Shown one piece after another: positions 27,255 to 36,042 of a DNA stretch of 64,000 nt. The DNA comes from Arcicella aurantiaca. Its GTDB lineage: Bacteria; Bacteroidota; Bacteroidia; Cytophagales; Spirosomataceae. Below the pieces are notes generated by a model. That model saw nothing but the letters and a program-made list of their open reading frames with translations, did not search any database and had not been told where the DNA came from. Both the position numbers and the translations under genes were made by a program. The stretch covers positions 24,128 through 88,127 of the forward strand of contig NZ_QGGO01000024.1 in NCBI RefSeq assembly GCF_003148625.1, written 5' to 3'. The stretch's first letter is position 1; each line of letters begins with the position of its first letter.

Positions 27255-28169
27255 ATGAGTTTATTAGCAATCGGTTCGGTGGCGTTTGATGCCCTCGAAA
27301 CTCCCTACGGAAAAACAGACAAAATTATTGGTGGTGCAGGTACGTACATTTCTTTGTCGGCATCTTATTTCAAAACGCCTATCAACTTAGTAGCCGTAGT
27401 AGGAGAAGATTTCCCTCAAGAATATATCGAATTACTTCAAAATAAAGGTGTTGATACGACAGGTCTTCAAATTAAAAAAGGTGAAAAATCATTCTTTTGG
27501 TCTGGACGTTATCACAACAATATGAATTCTCGTGACACATTGGTGACAGAATTGAACGTTTTAGGAACATTTGACCCAATCGTTCCTGCTGAATATCAAG
27601 ACTGTCAATATTTGATGTTAGGAAACCTAACGCCAGCAGTTCAAAAAACGGTAATTGACCGTTTGGAAAATCGTCCGAAATTGATTGCCATGGATACTAT
27701 GAATTTCTGGATGGATATTGCCATGGACGATTTGAAAACTGTCTTGAAAATGGTTGACGTATTGTGTATCAATGACGAAGAAGCTCGCCAATTATCAGGA
27801 GATTATTCATTGAGAACTGCCTCAAAAACAATTATGGCAATGGGACCTAAAACCTTGATTATCAAAAAAGGAGAGCATGGTGCATTGTTATTCCAAGGAG
27901 ATAAAATGTTCTTCTGTCCAGCCTTGCCATTAGAAGAAGTTTTTGACCCAACAGGAGCAGGAGATACTTTCGTTGGTGGATTTATCGGTTATTTAGCGAA
28001 AACAGATGATATTTCTTTCGAAAACATGAAACGTGCAATCGTTTATGGTTCAGCAATGGCTTCTTTCTGCGTTGAAAAATTCGGAACAGAACGTTTATTA
28101 GATTTATCAGAAGAAGAATTGACGGCTCGTGTTGCAGAATTTAAAGATTTAGCAGGATTTGACGTTTAG
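27255..28169 (+). CDS. PfkB-family sugar/nucleoside kinase
   Basis: A 304-aa ribokinase-fold protein. The glycine-rich N-terminal motif is IIGGAGTYISLSASYF. The C-terminal signature DPTGAGDTFVGGFIGYL holds the catalytic Asp and the anion hole. A substrate lid (KGEKSFFWSGRYHNNMNSRDT) follows the first motif. It phosphorylates a sugar or nucleoside with ATP in the cytoplasm; the substrate is not evident. The gene stands alone, with a perfect TAnnTTTG promoter and a strong 3' hairpin. Confidence 0.88.
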   Translation: MSLLAIGSVAFDALETPYGKTDKIIGGAGTYISLSASYFKTPINLVAVVGEDFPQEYIELLQNKGVDTTGLQIKKGEKSFFWSGRYHNNMNSRDTLVTELNVLGTFDPIVPAEYQDCQYLMLGNLTPAVQKTVIDRLENRPKLIAMDTMNFWMDIAMDDLKTVLKMVDVLCINDEEARQLSGDYSLRTASKTIMAMGPKTLIIKKGEHGALLFQGDKMFFCPALPLEEVFDPTGAGDTFVGGFIGYLAKTDDISFENMKRAIVYGSAMASFCVEKFGTERLLDLSEEELTARVAEFKDLAGFDV

Positions 28170-28183
28170 TTAAAGAATAATTA

Positions 28184-28255
28184 AAAGAGAATAGTGAATA
28201 GTTGTATTTGGTGATAGTAAATATACCGCATTTTAAACTATTCACTATTCTCTTT
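28184..28255. terminator. Bidirectional terminator hairpin
   Basis: Perfect 19-bp arms (28184-28202 and 28237-28255; AAAGAGAATAGTGAATAGT) flank a 34-nt loop between the convergent PfkB and CBS genes. The arm sequence recurs in related form near 31752-31890 (AGAGAATAATGAATAG), suggesting a repeat family. Confidence 0.7.
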
Positions 28256-28271
28256 AAACTATCATCTATCC

Positions 28272-28706
28272 TTACATTCCTCCAGAAATAAAGTTCTGTA
28301 AATGGTGAATCGTATTTTTCTGGTCTTCAATAATATATCTTACCACGTCACCCATCGAAACCAAACCAACTACGTGGCTATCGGCAACTACTGGCAGATA
28401 ACGTATGTGTTTGTCGGACATTAACTCCATACATTTTTCAATAGAATCTTCAAATTTTACGGTTGTAGGCGATACTTGCATGATTTCAGAAACTAAAGTA
28501 TCATGCGAATGTTTGCCTTTTACAATAACTTTTTGGGCATAATCTCGCTCAGTCACTACCCCAACGAATTTATCTTCGTCGTAAACAACCAATGCTCCAA
28601 TATTTTTTTGAACCATAATTTCTAAGGCATCATAAACCGTTTTTGATGCGTCGATTACCGTAACGGTATTTCCTTTGTGATAAATAAGATTGGAGACTTT
28701 TTTCAT
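28272..28706 (-). CDS. Two-CBS-domain protein
   Basis: A 144-aa protein made of two CBS domains: residues about 8-60 (VYDALEIMVQKNIGALVVYD, GVVTERDYAQKV) and 75-130 (CMELMSDKHIRYLPVV, GLVSMGDVVRYI). Such stand-alone pairs form a Bateman module that binds adenine nucleotides and regulates partners. It is cytoplasmic with no attached enzyme domain. The regulated target is unknown. Confidence 0.9.
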   Translation of the reverse strand: MKKVSNLIYHKGNTVTVIDASKTVYDALEIMVQKNIGALVVYDEDKFVGVVTERDYAQKVIVKGKHSHDTLVSEIMQVSPTTVKFEDSIEKCMELMSDKHIRYLPVVADSHVVGLVSMGDVVRYIIEDQKNTIHHLQNFISGGM

Positions 28707-29014
28707 AACCGATTAGTTTTAGTTTTAAACAGGGTCTTTATTAGGAAGTAAAATTTATACAAAATATTTGATAAATGCAAGTTGAATTTTACCCTTGTAA
28801 TCAGTTTTTTGAGATAAAGAGAAGATATTGATGAATAAATGAGGCGAGATTAATAAAAATAAAAAAACGGTATAAAGAGTCCTGAAGCTCAATATACCGT
28901 TTATAATCAGTGGTTATCCCAATTTTACTTTATGAGTAATATTTTACAATTTTCGATTATTTATACTATAAAGCACTTGTAAATAGATTTTTACTTTATT
29001 TTAATCATAATTTA
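28707..29014. other. Intergenic region between CBS protein and carboxyltransferase genes
   Basis: This 308-bp stretch is AT-rich and has no convincing small gene. It holds the 3' terminator hairpin of the minus-strand carboxyltransferase (28858-28901) and must contain the leader of the CBS gene, for which no exact TAnnTTTG box was found. Confidence 0.6.
28858..28901 (-). terminator. Rho-independent terminator of the carboxyltransferase gene
   Basis: AAACGGTATA and TATACCGTTT pair, with an inner GAG/CTC extension. Read on the minus strand, the hairpin is followed by TTTTTTTATTTTTATT. It lies about 115 bp downstream of the mccB-like stop. Confidence 0.8.
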
Positions 29015-30634
29015 TCAAACTTGAAAAACCCCAACTCTCAAATCCTTTGTAATAGGTGCATGATTAGCGGCTTCAATCCCTTTTGAAATTACCTTTCGGG
29101 TATCCATTGGGTCAATTATTTCATCTACCCACAAACGAGCCGCTGCATAATATGGTGTTGTTTGTGTATTATATCGCTTCATGATTTCTTGTAAAATTTC
29201 GTCCTCTTCTTCTTTACTCAATACTTTGCCTTTTGCTTTCATGGAAGCAATTTGCGTTTGCAAAAGTGTTTTGGCGGCTTGTTCTCCGCCCATTACCGCT
29301 ATTTTTGCTGAATGCCAAGCGTAAATAAAACTCGGATTATACGCCTTTCCACACATGGCATAATTGCCTGCTCCGTAAGAATTTCCGATGATAATGGTGA
29401 ATTTGGGAACGATTGAATTGGAAACGGCATTAACCATTTTCGCTCCGTCTTTGGTAATGCCCGAATGTTCAGAACGGCTACCGACCATGAACCCTGTTAC
29501 ATCTTGCAAAAAAACCAAAGGAATTTTCTTTTGATTGCAATTCATGATGAAACGAGCAGCTTTGTCGGCTGAATCGTTGTAAATCACACCACCAATTTGG
29601 ACTTCACCTTTGGCACTTTTCACGACTAAGCGTTGATTTGCGACAATGCCAACTGCCCAACCGTCGATACGAGCATATCCACAAATAATGGTTTTTCCAT
29701 AATCTTTTTTAAATTCATCAAATTCAGAATTGTCCACCAATCGCTCAATAATTTCGAGCATATTGTAAGGTTTCGTTCTTAATTCTGGAAATAAATTCAA
29801 TATTTCTTCTGGACTTTTTACAGGTTGTTTTGACTCAATTCGGTCGAAACCTGCTTCTGATTTTTTGCCTAATTTACCAATTGTTCTTTTGACTTGGTCT
29901 AAACATTCTTGTTCGGTCTTGAATTTATAATCAGCAATTCCTGAAATTTCGGTATGTGTAACCGCACCGCCTAACGTTTCGGCGTCAATGTCTTCACCAA
30001 CGGCTGCTTTTACCAAATAGGGCCCTGCCAAAAAGATAGAACTTTGCCCTTCAACCATTAGCGTTTCGTCGGACATGATGGGCAAATACGCTCCACCTGC
30101 TACGCAACTTCCCAAAACGGCTGAAATTTGGGTAATTCCCATCGCACTCATGAGCGAATTATTGTAAAAAACTCTTCCGAAATGCTCACGGTCTGGAAAA
30201 ATTTCGTCTTGCATGGGTAGAAAAACACCTGCACTATCCACCAAATAAATGATTGGAAGTTGATTTTGCATGGCAATTTCCTGAAAACGAAGGTTCTTTT
30301 TACCCGTAATCGGAAAATATGCTCCCGCTTTTACGGTTTGGTCGTTGGCGACAATAACGCATAGTCGTCCAGAAACGTAGCCTAAACCGCCAACGGTGCC
30401 ACCTGCTGGGCAACCGCCATGTTCGGCATACATTTCGTAACCAACAAAAGCCCCGATTTCTAAAAAATCAGAATTGTCATCAATCAGATAATCAATGCGT
30501 TCACGGGCAGTAAGTTTGCCACGTTCGTGTTGTTTTTGAATGTTTTTGAGTCCTCCGCCGAGCTTAATTGTTTCAAGCCTTTTTTTTCTTTCTTCAAGAA
30601 GGCTTTGATGAGATGTTTGAGATTGGATATTCAT
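29015..30634 (-). CDS. Acyl-CoA carboxylase carboxyltransferase (methylcrotonyl-CoA carboxylase beta type)
   Basis: From the preferred ATG at 30634 (MNIQSQTSHQS) the protein is about 539 aa; an upstream ATG at 30664 would add ten residues without homology. It has the N- and C-terminal crotonase-like halves of biotin-dependent carboxyltransferases: GGTVGGLGYVSGRLCVIVAND, LVDSAGVFLPMQDEIFP, and GFMVGSRSEHSGITKDGAKM with GNSYGAGNYAMCG. The FPDREHFGR and SEHSGI stretches match methylcrotonyl-CoA carboxylase rather than propionyl-CoA carboxylase. It would carboxylate 3-methylcrotonyl-CoA in leucine breakdown. The biotin-carboxylase subunit is not nearby. Confidence 0.9.
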   Translation of the reverse strand: MNIQSQTSHQSLLEERKKRLETIKLGGGLKNIQKQHERGKLTARERIDYLIDDNSDFLEIGAFVGYEMYAEHGGCPAGGTVGGLGYVSGRLCVIVANDQTVKAGAYFPITGKKNLRFQEIAMQNQLPIIYLVDSAGVFLPMQDEIFPDREHFGRVFYNNSLMSAMGITQISAVLGSCVAGGAYLPIMSDETLMVEGQSSIFLAGPYLVKAAVGEDIDAETLGGAVTHTEISGIADYKFKTEQECLDQVKRTIGKLGKKSEAGFDRIESKQPVKSPEEILNLFPELRTKPYNMLEIIERLVDNSEFDEFKKDYGKTIICGYARIDGWAVGIVANQRLVVKSAKGEVQIGGVIYNDSADKAARFIMNCNQKKIPLVFLQDVTGFMVGSRSEHSGITKDGAKMVNAVSNSIVPKFTIIIGNSYGAGNYAMCGKAYNPSFIYAWHSAKIAVMGGEQAAKTLLQTQIASMKAKGKVLSKEEEDEILQEIMKRYNTQTTPYYAAARLWVDEIIDPMDTRKVISKGIEAANHAPITKDLRVGVFQV

Positions 30635-30726
30635 TGTTTTTGATTGTTGATGGAATAAATGCAAGATAGTTTTTTTTAAGAAATGAATTTTATTTCTTTA
30701 CAATTTTCATTGGACAAGCGGAAATA

Positions 30727-30734
30727 TAGCTTTG
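30727..30734 (+). promoter_or_regulatory. Possible -7 promoter box for the Bat-like cluster
   Basis: TAGCTTTG matches TAnnTTTG on the + strand, 140 bp before the DUF58 gene. A TTG lies about 15-20 bp further upstream. The hairpin at 30801-30864 would be in its leader. Confidence 0.45.
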
Positions 30735-30800
30735 ATAAATAAGTAGTATAATAATGACTTATCAGGCTTAAATGCTTATTTTTGAGTTCTGAAAATGTGC

Positions 30801-30864
30801 TACGGACAGCTTTGTTCGATGGTAAATAATCAATTTATTTTTACGTCGGACAAGGCTGTCCGTA
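30801..30864. repeat. Intergenic inverted repeat before DUF58 gene
   Basis: TACGGACAGC pairs with GCTGTCCGTA, and the neighbouring TTTGTTCGA/GTCGGACAA extend the stem imperfectly. The hairpin ends 9 bp before the start codon, so it would be in the leader mRNA and could affect translation. It may be a REP-like repeat copy. Confidence 0.65.
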
Positions 30865-30873
30865 TTACAAAAA

Positions 30874-31740
30874 ATGAATCCAAACGAGTTTTTATCCAAA
30901 CTTCATAAATATGAAATCAAAATTCGCAAGGCGGTAACATCGCAAATGCGGGGGAACTTTCATTCTATTTTTAAGGGTTCTGGCTTGGAATTCAGTGATT
31001 TACGTTTGTATCAATATGGAGACGACGTTCGCTTGATTGACTGGAACACTTCTGCAAAAGGTCACGGAACGTATGTGAAAATCTTTAAAGAAGAAAAAGA
31101 GCAAACCGTTTTTTTTGTGTTGGATGTGAGTGCTTCTCAGGATGTTGGACGCTCGAATCGGTCAAAATTGGATACGAGTAAGGAAATTTGTGGCGTTTTG
31201 GCATTTTCAGCCATTAAAGAAGCGAGTCATGTTGGATTGTTGTGTTTTTCAGACCAAAAGGAGAAATATATAAAACCAGCCAATACGCTCAAACACGGTT
31301 ATAGGACGATTTTAGAGCTTTTTAAACTCAAAACAGACTCAGCAGGAACGAATTTGAAAAAGATGATTCTTTTTACTTTGGATGTTTTGAAAAGAAGAAG
31401 TTTAGTGATTTTAGTGTCAGATTTTATTGATTCGGGCTATGAAGAAAATTTAAAAGCTCTTGCTCGAAAACATGACCTTATTGTAATTCATCTTTACGAC
31501 CAAAGAGAAACCAATTTACCACGTTTAGGCATCATTCCTGTTTTTGATACCGAAAGCCGTAAAACCATTTGGGTGAATGCGTCCTCAAATTGGTTTAGAA
31601 ATAGAATGAAAAACCTTTTTGAGAAAAATTCAGAGCAGTTAGACCAAATTTGTAAGCAAAACAAAGCCAATTACATAGCCATTGATGCTTCAGAGGATTA
31701 CGTCCCGAAGTTGATTAAATTGTTTAAGGTTAGGAAGTGA
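30874..31740 (+). CDS. DUF58 protein, VWA-like (Bat cluster)
   Basis: A 288-aa DUF58 protein: KAVTSQMRGNFHSIFKGSG, YQYGDDVRLIDWN (the conserved GDDxRxIDW), and a von Willebrand A-like region with the MIDAS DVSASQD. These proteins usually sit next to a MoxR AAA+ ATPase and Bat proteins in a predicted chaperone or stress-tolerance complex at the inner membrane. Here the upstream neighbour is a divergent carboxyltransferase, so MoxR is missing from its usual place. It is followed by the membrane protein at 31842. Confidence 0.9.
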   Translation: MNPNEFLSKLHKYEIKIRKAVTSQMRGNFHSIFKGSGLEFSDLRLYQYGDDVRLIDWNTSAKGHGTYVKIFKEEKEQTVFFVLDVSASQDVGRSNRSKLDTSKEICGVLAFSAIKEASHVGLLCFSDQKEKYIKPANTLKHGYRTILELFKLKTDSAGTNLKKMILFTLDVLKRRSLVILVSDFIDSGYEENLKALARKHDLIVIHLYDQRETNLPRLGIIPVFDTESRKTIWVNASSNWFRNRMKNLFEKNSEQLDQICKQNKANYIAIDASEDYVPKLIKLFKVRK

Positions 31741-31841
31741 TTTTTTAGAGTAGATTTTAGAGAATAATGAATAGATTTTATAAGCTAATTTATAGAGAGT
31801 CAAAAAGAAGAATAAAGAATGAAACATCGCTTTTAGGTACG

Positions 31842-32768
31842 ATGGTTATTCTCTATTCTCTGTTCTCTATTCTTTATTCATTTACTACTGTTGCTCAAAT
31901 CCCCAGTTGGACGCCACCCAAAGGGAAATTTTTGAGTGATAGTATTAAGGTTGGTTTGCCTGTAAAATATGCTCTCAGTTATCGTCATAAGGCAACTGCG
32001 GATATTTTTTTTCCTGATTCGTCTTATAATTTTGCTCCTTTTGAATTGGTAAATCGGGAGTATTTTCCGACTATCACTGACCAAAATGGAAGTTTGGATA
32101 GCGTTGTTTATACTTTGATTTCTTTTGAAGTTTTGCCTGTTCAAGAACTGAGTTTACCCGTGTATGTACGTGCAAAACAAGACTGTACACGAGTTTTTGC
32201 TCCGATGGATAAAGTAATTCTGGAAAGTGTTATCAGTACTGAAAGCGATGTGGATACAATGTTTCTCAAAAAAGATACTCACTTAGTCCCCATCAAACAA
32301 CAGGTTAATGTACCACTTATCTTATTGATTTTTATTGCGTTAGCGATTTTGGCAGCTCTGATTTTTTGGTTTTTTGGAAAGCCAATTAGAAGACAAATCC
32401 AATTGTTTAACTTCAAAAGACGATTTGACGATTTTCAGAAACTTTTTCAACGCCTTAGTCGTGGAACGGATGATGCTCAAAAACGCTTGGAAAATATTGA
32501 AAAAGCGGTTGTACTTTGGAAAAAATATATTGAACGTCTTGAAAATAAGCCATTTACAACTTTTACTACAAAAGAAATTTTAGATAATTTAGACGATAAC
32601 CGTTTGTCGGATGCTTTGAGAGAAATTGATGCAACAGTTTATGGAGGCGTTTATTCAAATAAAACAATTGCTTCTTTACGGATTCTTCAAGAATTGGCAG
32701 AAGGACTTTACCTTGAACGTAGGCAAGAATTAGCCCTTGGTAATCAAGGAGTGGTTATTGGAAATTAG
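31842..32768 (+). CDS. Bat-cluster membrane protein (unnamed family)
   Basis: About 308 aa from the preferred ATG at 31842, which starts a good signal peptide (MVILYSLFSILYSFTTVAQ). An ATG at 31767 would add 25 polar residues. Residues about 20-150 form an extracytoplasmic beta-rich domain. A single transmembrane helix (VPLILLIFIALAILAALIFW) follows, then a helical cytoplasmic tail with VLWKKYIERLENKPFTTFTT. Proteins of this layout occur between DUF58 and BatA in Bacteroidota. The DNA of the signal peptide is built from repeated TATTCTC units like nearby intergenic repeats. Confidence 0.7.
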   Translation: MVILYSLFSILYSFTTVAQIPSWTPPKGKFLSDSIKVGLPVKYALSYRHKATADIFFPDSSYNFAPFELVNREYFPTITDQNGSLDSVVYTLISFEVLPVQELSLPVYVRAKQDCTRVFAPMDKVILESVISTESDVDTMFLKKDTHLVPIKQQVNVPLILLIFIALAILAALIFWFFGKPIRRQIQLFNFKRRFDDFQKLFQRLSRGTDDAQKRLENIEKAVVLWKKYIERLENKPFTTFTTKEILDNLDDNRLSDALREIDATVYGGVYSNKTIASLRILQELAEGLYLERRQELALGNQGVVIGN

Positions 32769-32962
32769 TTATTGGTTGATTGGTGATTTGTATAAAACTC
32801 TCTTAAATTAATTTGCCAGTTTTCTAATTACCAATAACTAATCACCATTTTAACAATATGTATCCGTTAAAAATTAGGCGGTTCACCGCTGCGATTAGGT
32901 TTGATTCTGTTGCGATAGCTTGATTATTAGAGAGGTTCAATACTAAATCCTAATTCCTACTT

Positions 32963-33955
32963 ATGCAAGATTGGTTTTCAAAATATTGGTTTTTGCCTTC
33001 AACCCTTTCGAGTTTCGATTGGGCTAATCCTTTCTATTTGTATAGTTTGCCGTTGATTCCCATTTTATTTTTATTGAGAGATTGGCTTCGGAATAATTCT
33101 ACCCAAAAGCTAAATGTGGCATTTCCTGCCAATGAAATACAGTCAAACTGGATTAGTTTTTTACGTTTTGTTCCGGGTTTTTTTCTAATGTTTACAACGG
33201 CTCTTATTATTTTAGCTTTGGCTCGTCCACAAAGAGCTATTTCTGAAGATGACCAATTTGGAGAAGGCATTGATATTATGTTGGCGATGGATATTTCTAA
33301 ATCAATGGATAATAAGGATATTCCTCCGAGCCGTTTGACGGTGGCTAAAAATGTGGCAAATCAATTCATAAAAGGGCGTAAACAAGATAGAATTGGCTTG
33401 GTAATATTTTCGGGAGTACCAAATTCTCTTTGTCCACTCACAACGGACTATGAAATGCTAAAAGATTATATTGATGATATTTCGTCAAGCCATATTAACG
33501 TGTCGGGAACGGCAGTTGGCAATGCTCTCGGAATGTGTATAAATCGTTTGAGAGAAATTGATTCTAAAAGTAAAGTAGCTATTTTGATTTCCGACGGAGA
33601 CAATACCGCAGGAAACCTCGACCCCGTAACTTCGGCACAATTAGCAAAAGCCTTTAGCGTGAGAGTTTATACCATTGCCGTAGGAAGTGAAAAAACGACT
33701 ACGGATAAAGTTGATGAAGGAACGCTTCGAGAAATTGCAAAAATTAGTGAAGGAAAGTTTTTCCGTGCAAGAGATGCTCGTTCTTTAGAAAATATCTTTA
33801 AAGAAATTAACCGTTTAGAGAAAGGAGAAATCAAACAAAATCAGTATCGAAACGTCCAAGATTTTTATCATCCATATTTACGCTGGGCAATTGTATTTTT
33901 CTTGATTTCTTTTGCCTTAAAAAGCACTTTTATGGGTAATATCTTAGAAGATTAG
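32963..33955 (+). CDS. VWA-domain membrane protein, BatA-like
   Basis: A 330-aa protein with two N-terminal transmembrane helices (FYLYSLPLIPILFLL and FVPGFFLMFTTALIILALA), a VWA domain with the MIDAS AMDISKSMDNKD, and a C-terminal helix (WAIVFFLISFALKSTF). This is the classic BatA architecture. BatB, BatC and BatD normally follow; here the next gene is a glycogen synthase. The 194-bp gap before it contains an inverted repeat (TTAGTTATTGGT near 32766, ACCAATAACTAA near 32830). Confidence 0.9.
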   Translation: MQDWFSKYWFLPSTLSSFDWANPFYLYSLPLIPILFLLRDWLRNNSTQKLNVAFPANEIQSNWISFLRFVPGFFLMFTTALIILALARPQRAISEDDQFGEGIDIMLAMDISKSMDNKDIPPSRLTVAKNVANQFIKGRKQDRIGLVIFSGVPNSLCPLTTDYEMLKDYIDDISSSHINVSGTAVGNALGMCINRLREIDSKSKVAILISDGDNTAGNLDPVTSAQLAKAFSVRVYTIAVGSEKTTTDKVDEGTLREIAKISEGKFFRARDARSLENIFKEINRLEKGEIKQNQYRNVQDFYHPYLRWAIVFFLISFALKSTFMGNILED

Positions 33956-34061
33956 GTCTTTTTTAAAAAAACTCACATTTCAGGAAAACTTTACGGAATA
34001 ATTTAACATATTTGATAATATTATTCATTTTTATAAGATAAAATTACCCAACCTCCAATAT

Positions 34062-35885
34062 ATGGAAATTCAAAACCCTCTCAAATCTTCTGCGAATAAG
34101 CAAAAAGTCTTAATCGAAATTGCTTGGGAAACTTGTAATCAAGTAGGCGGAATTTACACCGTTATCAGAACAAAAGTGCCTTCGATGGTAGAAAAATGGG
34201 GAGATAATTACTTCTTGCTGGGGCCATATTTCCCTCAAACGGCTTCAGCAGAGTTTGAACCGATTCATGATTTGGACGACTCTTTACTCGGAAAAACCAT
34301 TCAAAAAATGCGTGCAGCGGGTTTAGGAGTTCATTACGGCTATTGGTTGATTACTGGAAAACCTCGTATTGTACTTTTTGATTTAGCTTCGGTAGCAGAT
34401 AAAATTAACGAACTGAAAGCAAGATTGTGGGAAAGACATAAAGTTTCTACTTTGAATGTTGAAGACATCGTAAATCAAACAGTTTTGTTTGGTGAAATGA
34501 TTCGTATTTTCTTGACTGAATTAGCCCAAGACCAAGCCAATAAAGCGGAAGTTACAGCCCATATCCATGAGTGGATGGCGGCAACTTGTGTACCTGATTT
34601 GAAAGCGGACGGTGTGAAAATTGCAACGGTTTTTACTACTCACGCTACGATGTTAGGTCGTTATTTAGCAGGAAATGTGCCTGATTTTTATGATAAATTG
34701 CATACTTTCAATTGGTTAGATGAAGCTCGTCATTATGGTATTGAAGCACAAGCAACGATTGAACGTTTGGCGGCAAATCTCTGTAATGTGATGACTACGG
34801 TAAGTGATGTTACGGCTCGGGAATGTGAATTTTTGTTAGGTAAAGTTCCTGATTTAATTCTGCCTAATGGTTTGAATATCACTCGTTTCTCGGCAATGCA
34901 CGAGCATCAAAATCTTCATACAAAATTCAAAGATAAAATCAATGAATTTGTGATGGGGCATTTCTTCCAAAGTCAACCTTTTGACCTCGAAAAAACGCTT
35001 TATTTCTTTACTTCGGGACGTTACGAATTCTCAAATAAAGGATATGATATTACCCTTGAAGCCCTTGCTCGTTTGAATTGGAAAATGAAACAAGCAAAGA
35101 TTGATAAAACCGTTGTGATGTTTTTTATCACCAAACAACCTTATCATTCTATCGACCCAGAAGTTTTGCAATCAAGAGCCGTAATGGACGAAATTCATGA
35201 AACTTGTAATTCAATTGAGGAACAAATTGGAGAAAAATTATTCAAAGCTTCGGCAATGGCAACTGATTTGAAAATGCCTGATTTGAATGATTTTATTGAC
35301 GAATATTGGCGTTTGCGTTTGCGTAGAACTATTCAGACTTGGAAAACCAATAAACGTCCGAAAGTGGTAACACACTTATTGAAGCAAGAAGACGGAATTA
35401 CAGATTATACTCGCAAGGCAAACTTGATGAATAATCCTGACGATAAAGTGAAAATTGTTTATCACCCAGACTTTATTGTTTCTACTAATCCGCTATTCGG
35501 TTTAGATTATGGACAGTTTGTGAGAGGCTGTAATTTGGGCGTTTTCCCAAGTTATTATGAACCTTGGGGATATACGCCACTTGAATGTATTGCTCGTGGT
35601 GTACCAACTATTACGTCCGACCTTTCGGGTTTTGGTGATTATATGATGCAAATTATGCGTGACTATGAACAATGGGGCGTTATGGTGGTAAATCGTACTT
35701 CGCAAGATTTCCACAAAGCGGCTGAACAACTTTCAGAAATGTTATTGAAATTCGTAAAACAATCGCTTCGTGAGCGTATTACGCAACGTAACCGTGTAGA
35801 AAGTATTTCAGAAACTTTTGATTGGAGTAATTTGAGAAGCTATTACGATACTGCCCATGATTTGGCTTTGAAACGTAAGAAATAG
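34062..35885 (+). CDS. Glycogen synthase, GT3 family
   Basis: A 607-aa enzyme with the N-terminal EIAWETCNQVGGIYTVIRTK of GT3 (animal/yeast type) synthases and the C-terminal donor-site PSYYEPWGYTPLECIARGVP with the E-x7-E pair. HIHEWMAA and FTTHATMLGRYL mark the interdomain region. It lengthens alpha-1,4-glucan from UDP-glucose, unlike the ADP-glucose GT5 GlgA of most bacteria. Bacteroidota commonly use this type. It lies alone, after the Bat-like genes. Confidence 0.9.
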   Translation: MEIQNPLKSSANKQKVLIEIAWETCNQVGGIYTVIRTKVPSMVEKWGDNYFLLGPYFPQTASAEFEPIHDLDDSLLGKTIQKMRAAGLGVHYGYWLITGKPRIVLFDLASVADKINELKARLWERHKVSTLNVEDIVNQTVLFGEMIRIFLTELAQDQANKAEVTAHIHEWMAATCVPDLKADGVKIATVFTTHATMLGRYLAGNVPDFYDKLHTFNWLDEARHYGIEAQATIERLAANLCNVMTTVSDVTARECEFLLGKVPDLILPNGLNITRFSAMHEHQNLHTKFKDKINEFVMGHFFQSQPFDLEKTLYFFTSGRYEFSNKGYDITLEALARLNWKMKQAKIDKTVVMFFITKQPYHSIDPEVLQSRAVMDEIHETCNSIEEQIGEKLFKASAMATDLKMPDLNDFIDEYWRLRLRRTIQTWKTNKRPKVVTHLLKQEDGITDYTRKANLMNNPDDKVKIVYHPDFIVSTNPLFGLDYGQFVRGCNLGVFPSYYEPWGYTPLECIARGVPTITSDLSGFGDYMMQIMRDYEQWGVMVVNRTSQDFHKAAEQLSEMLLKFVKQSLRERITQRNRVESISETFDWSNLRSYYDTAHDLALKRKK

Positions 35886-35937
35886 ATTTTGTATCAAGTC
35901 CTATTTTGGTACTTGAAATAGATAAATTCAATTACGC

Positions 35938-35968
35938 ACTTGCCGAAAGTTCAAAACTTTCGGCAAGT
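35938..35968. terminator. Strong hairpin between convergent genes
   Basis: Perfect 14-bp arms (ACTTGCCGAAAGTT) with a 3-nt loop lie between the glycogen synthase and the minus-strand peroxidase. There is no long T tract, so termination is inferred from position. A weaker TCAAGT/ACTTGA hairpin lies just before it. Confidence 0.6.
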
Positions 35969-36042
35969 TGAATAGCAAACTCCCCAATTCTCATCTTTAT
36001 TTTAAAATGTTAAAGTAGGACTTTTGTATTTATCAGTAAAAC

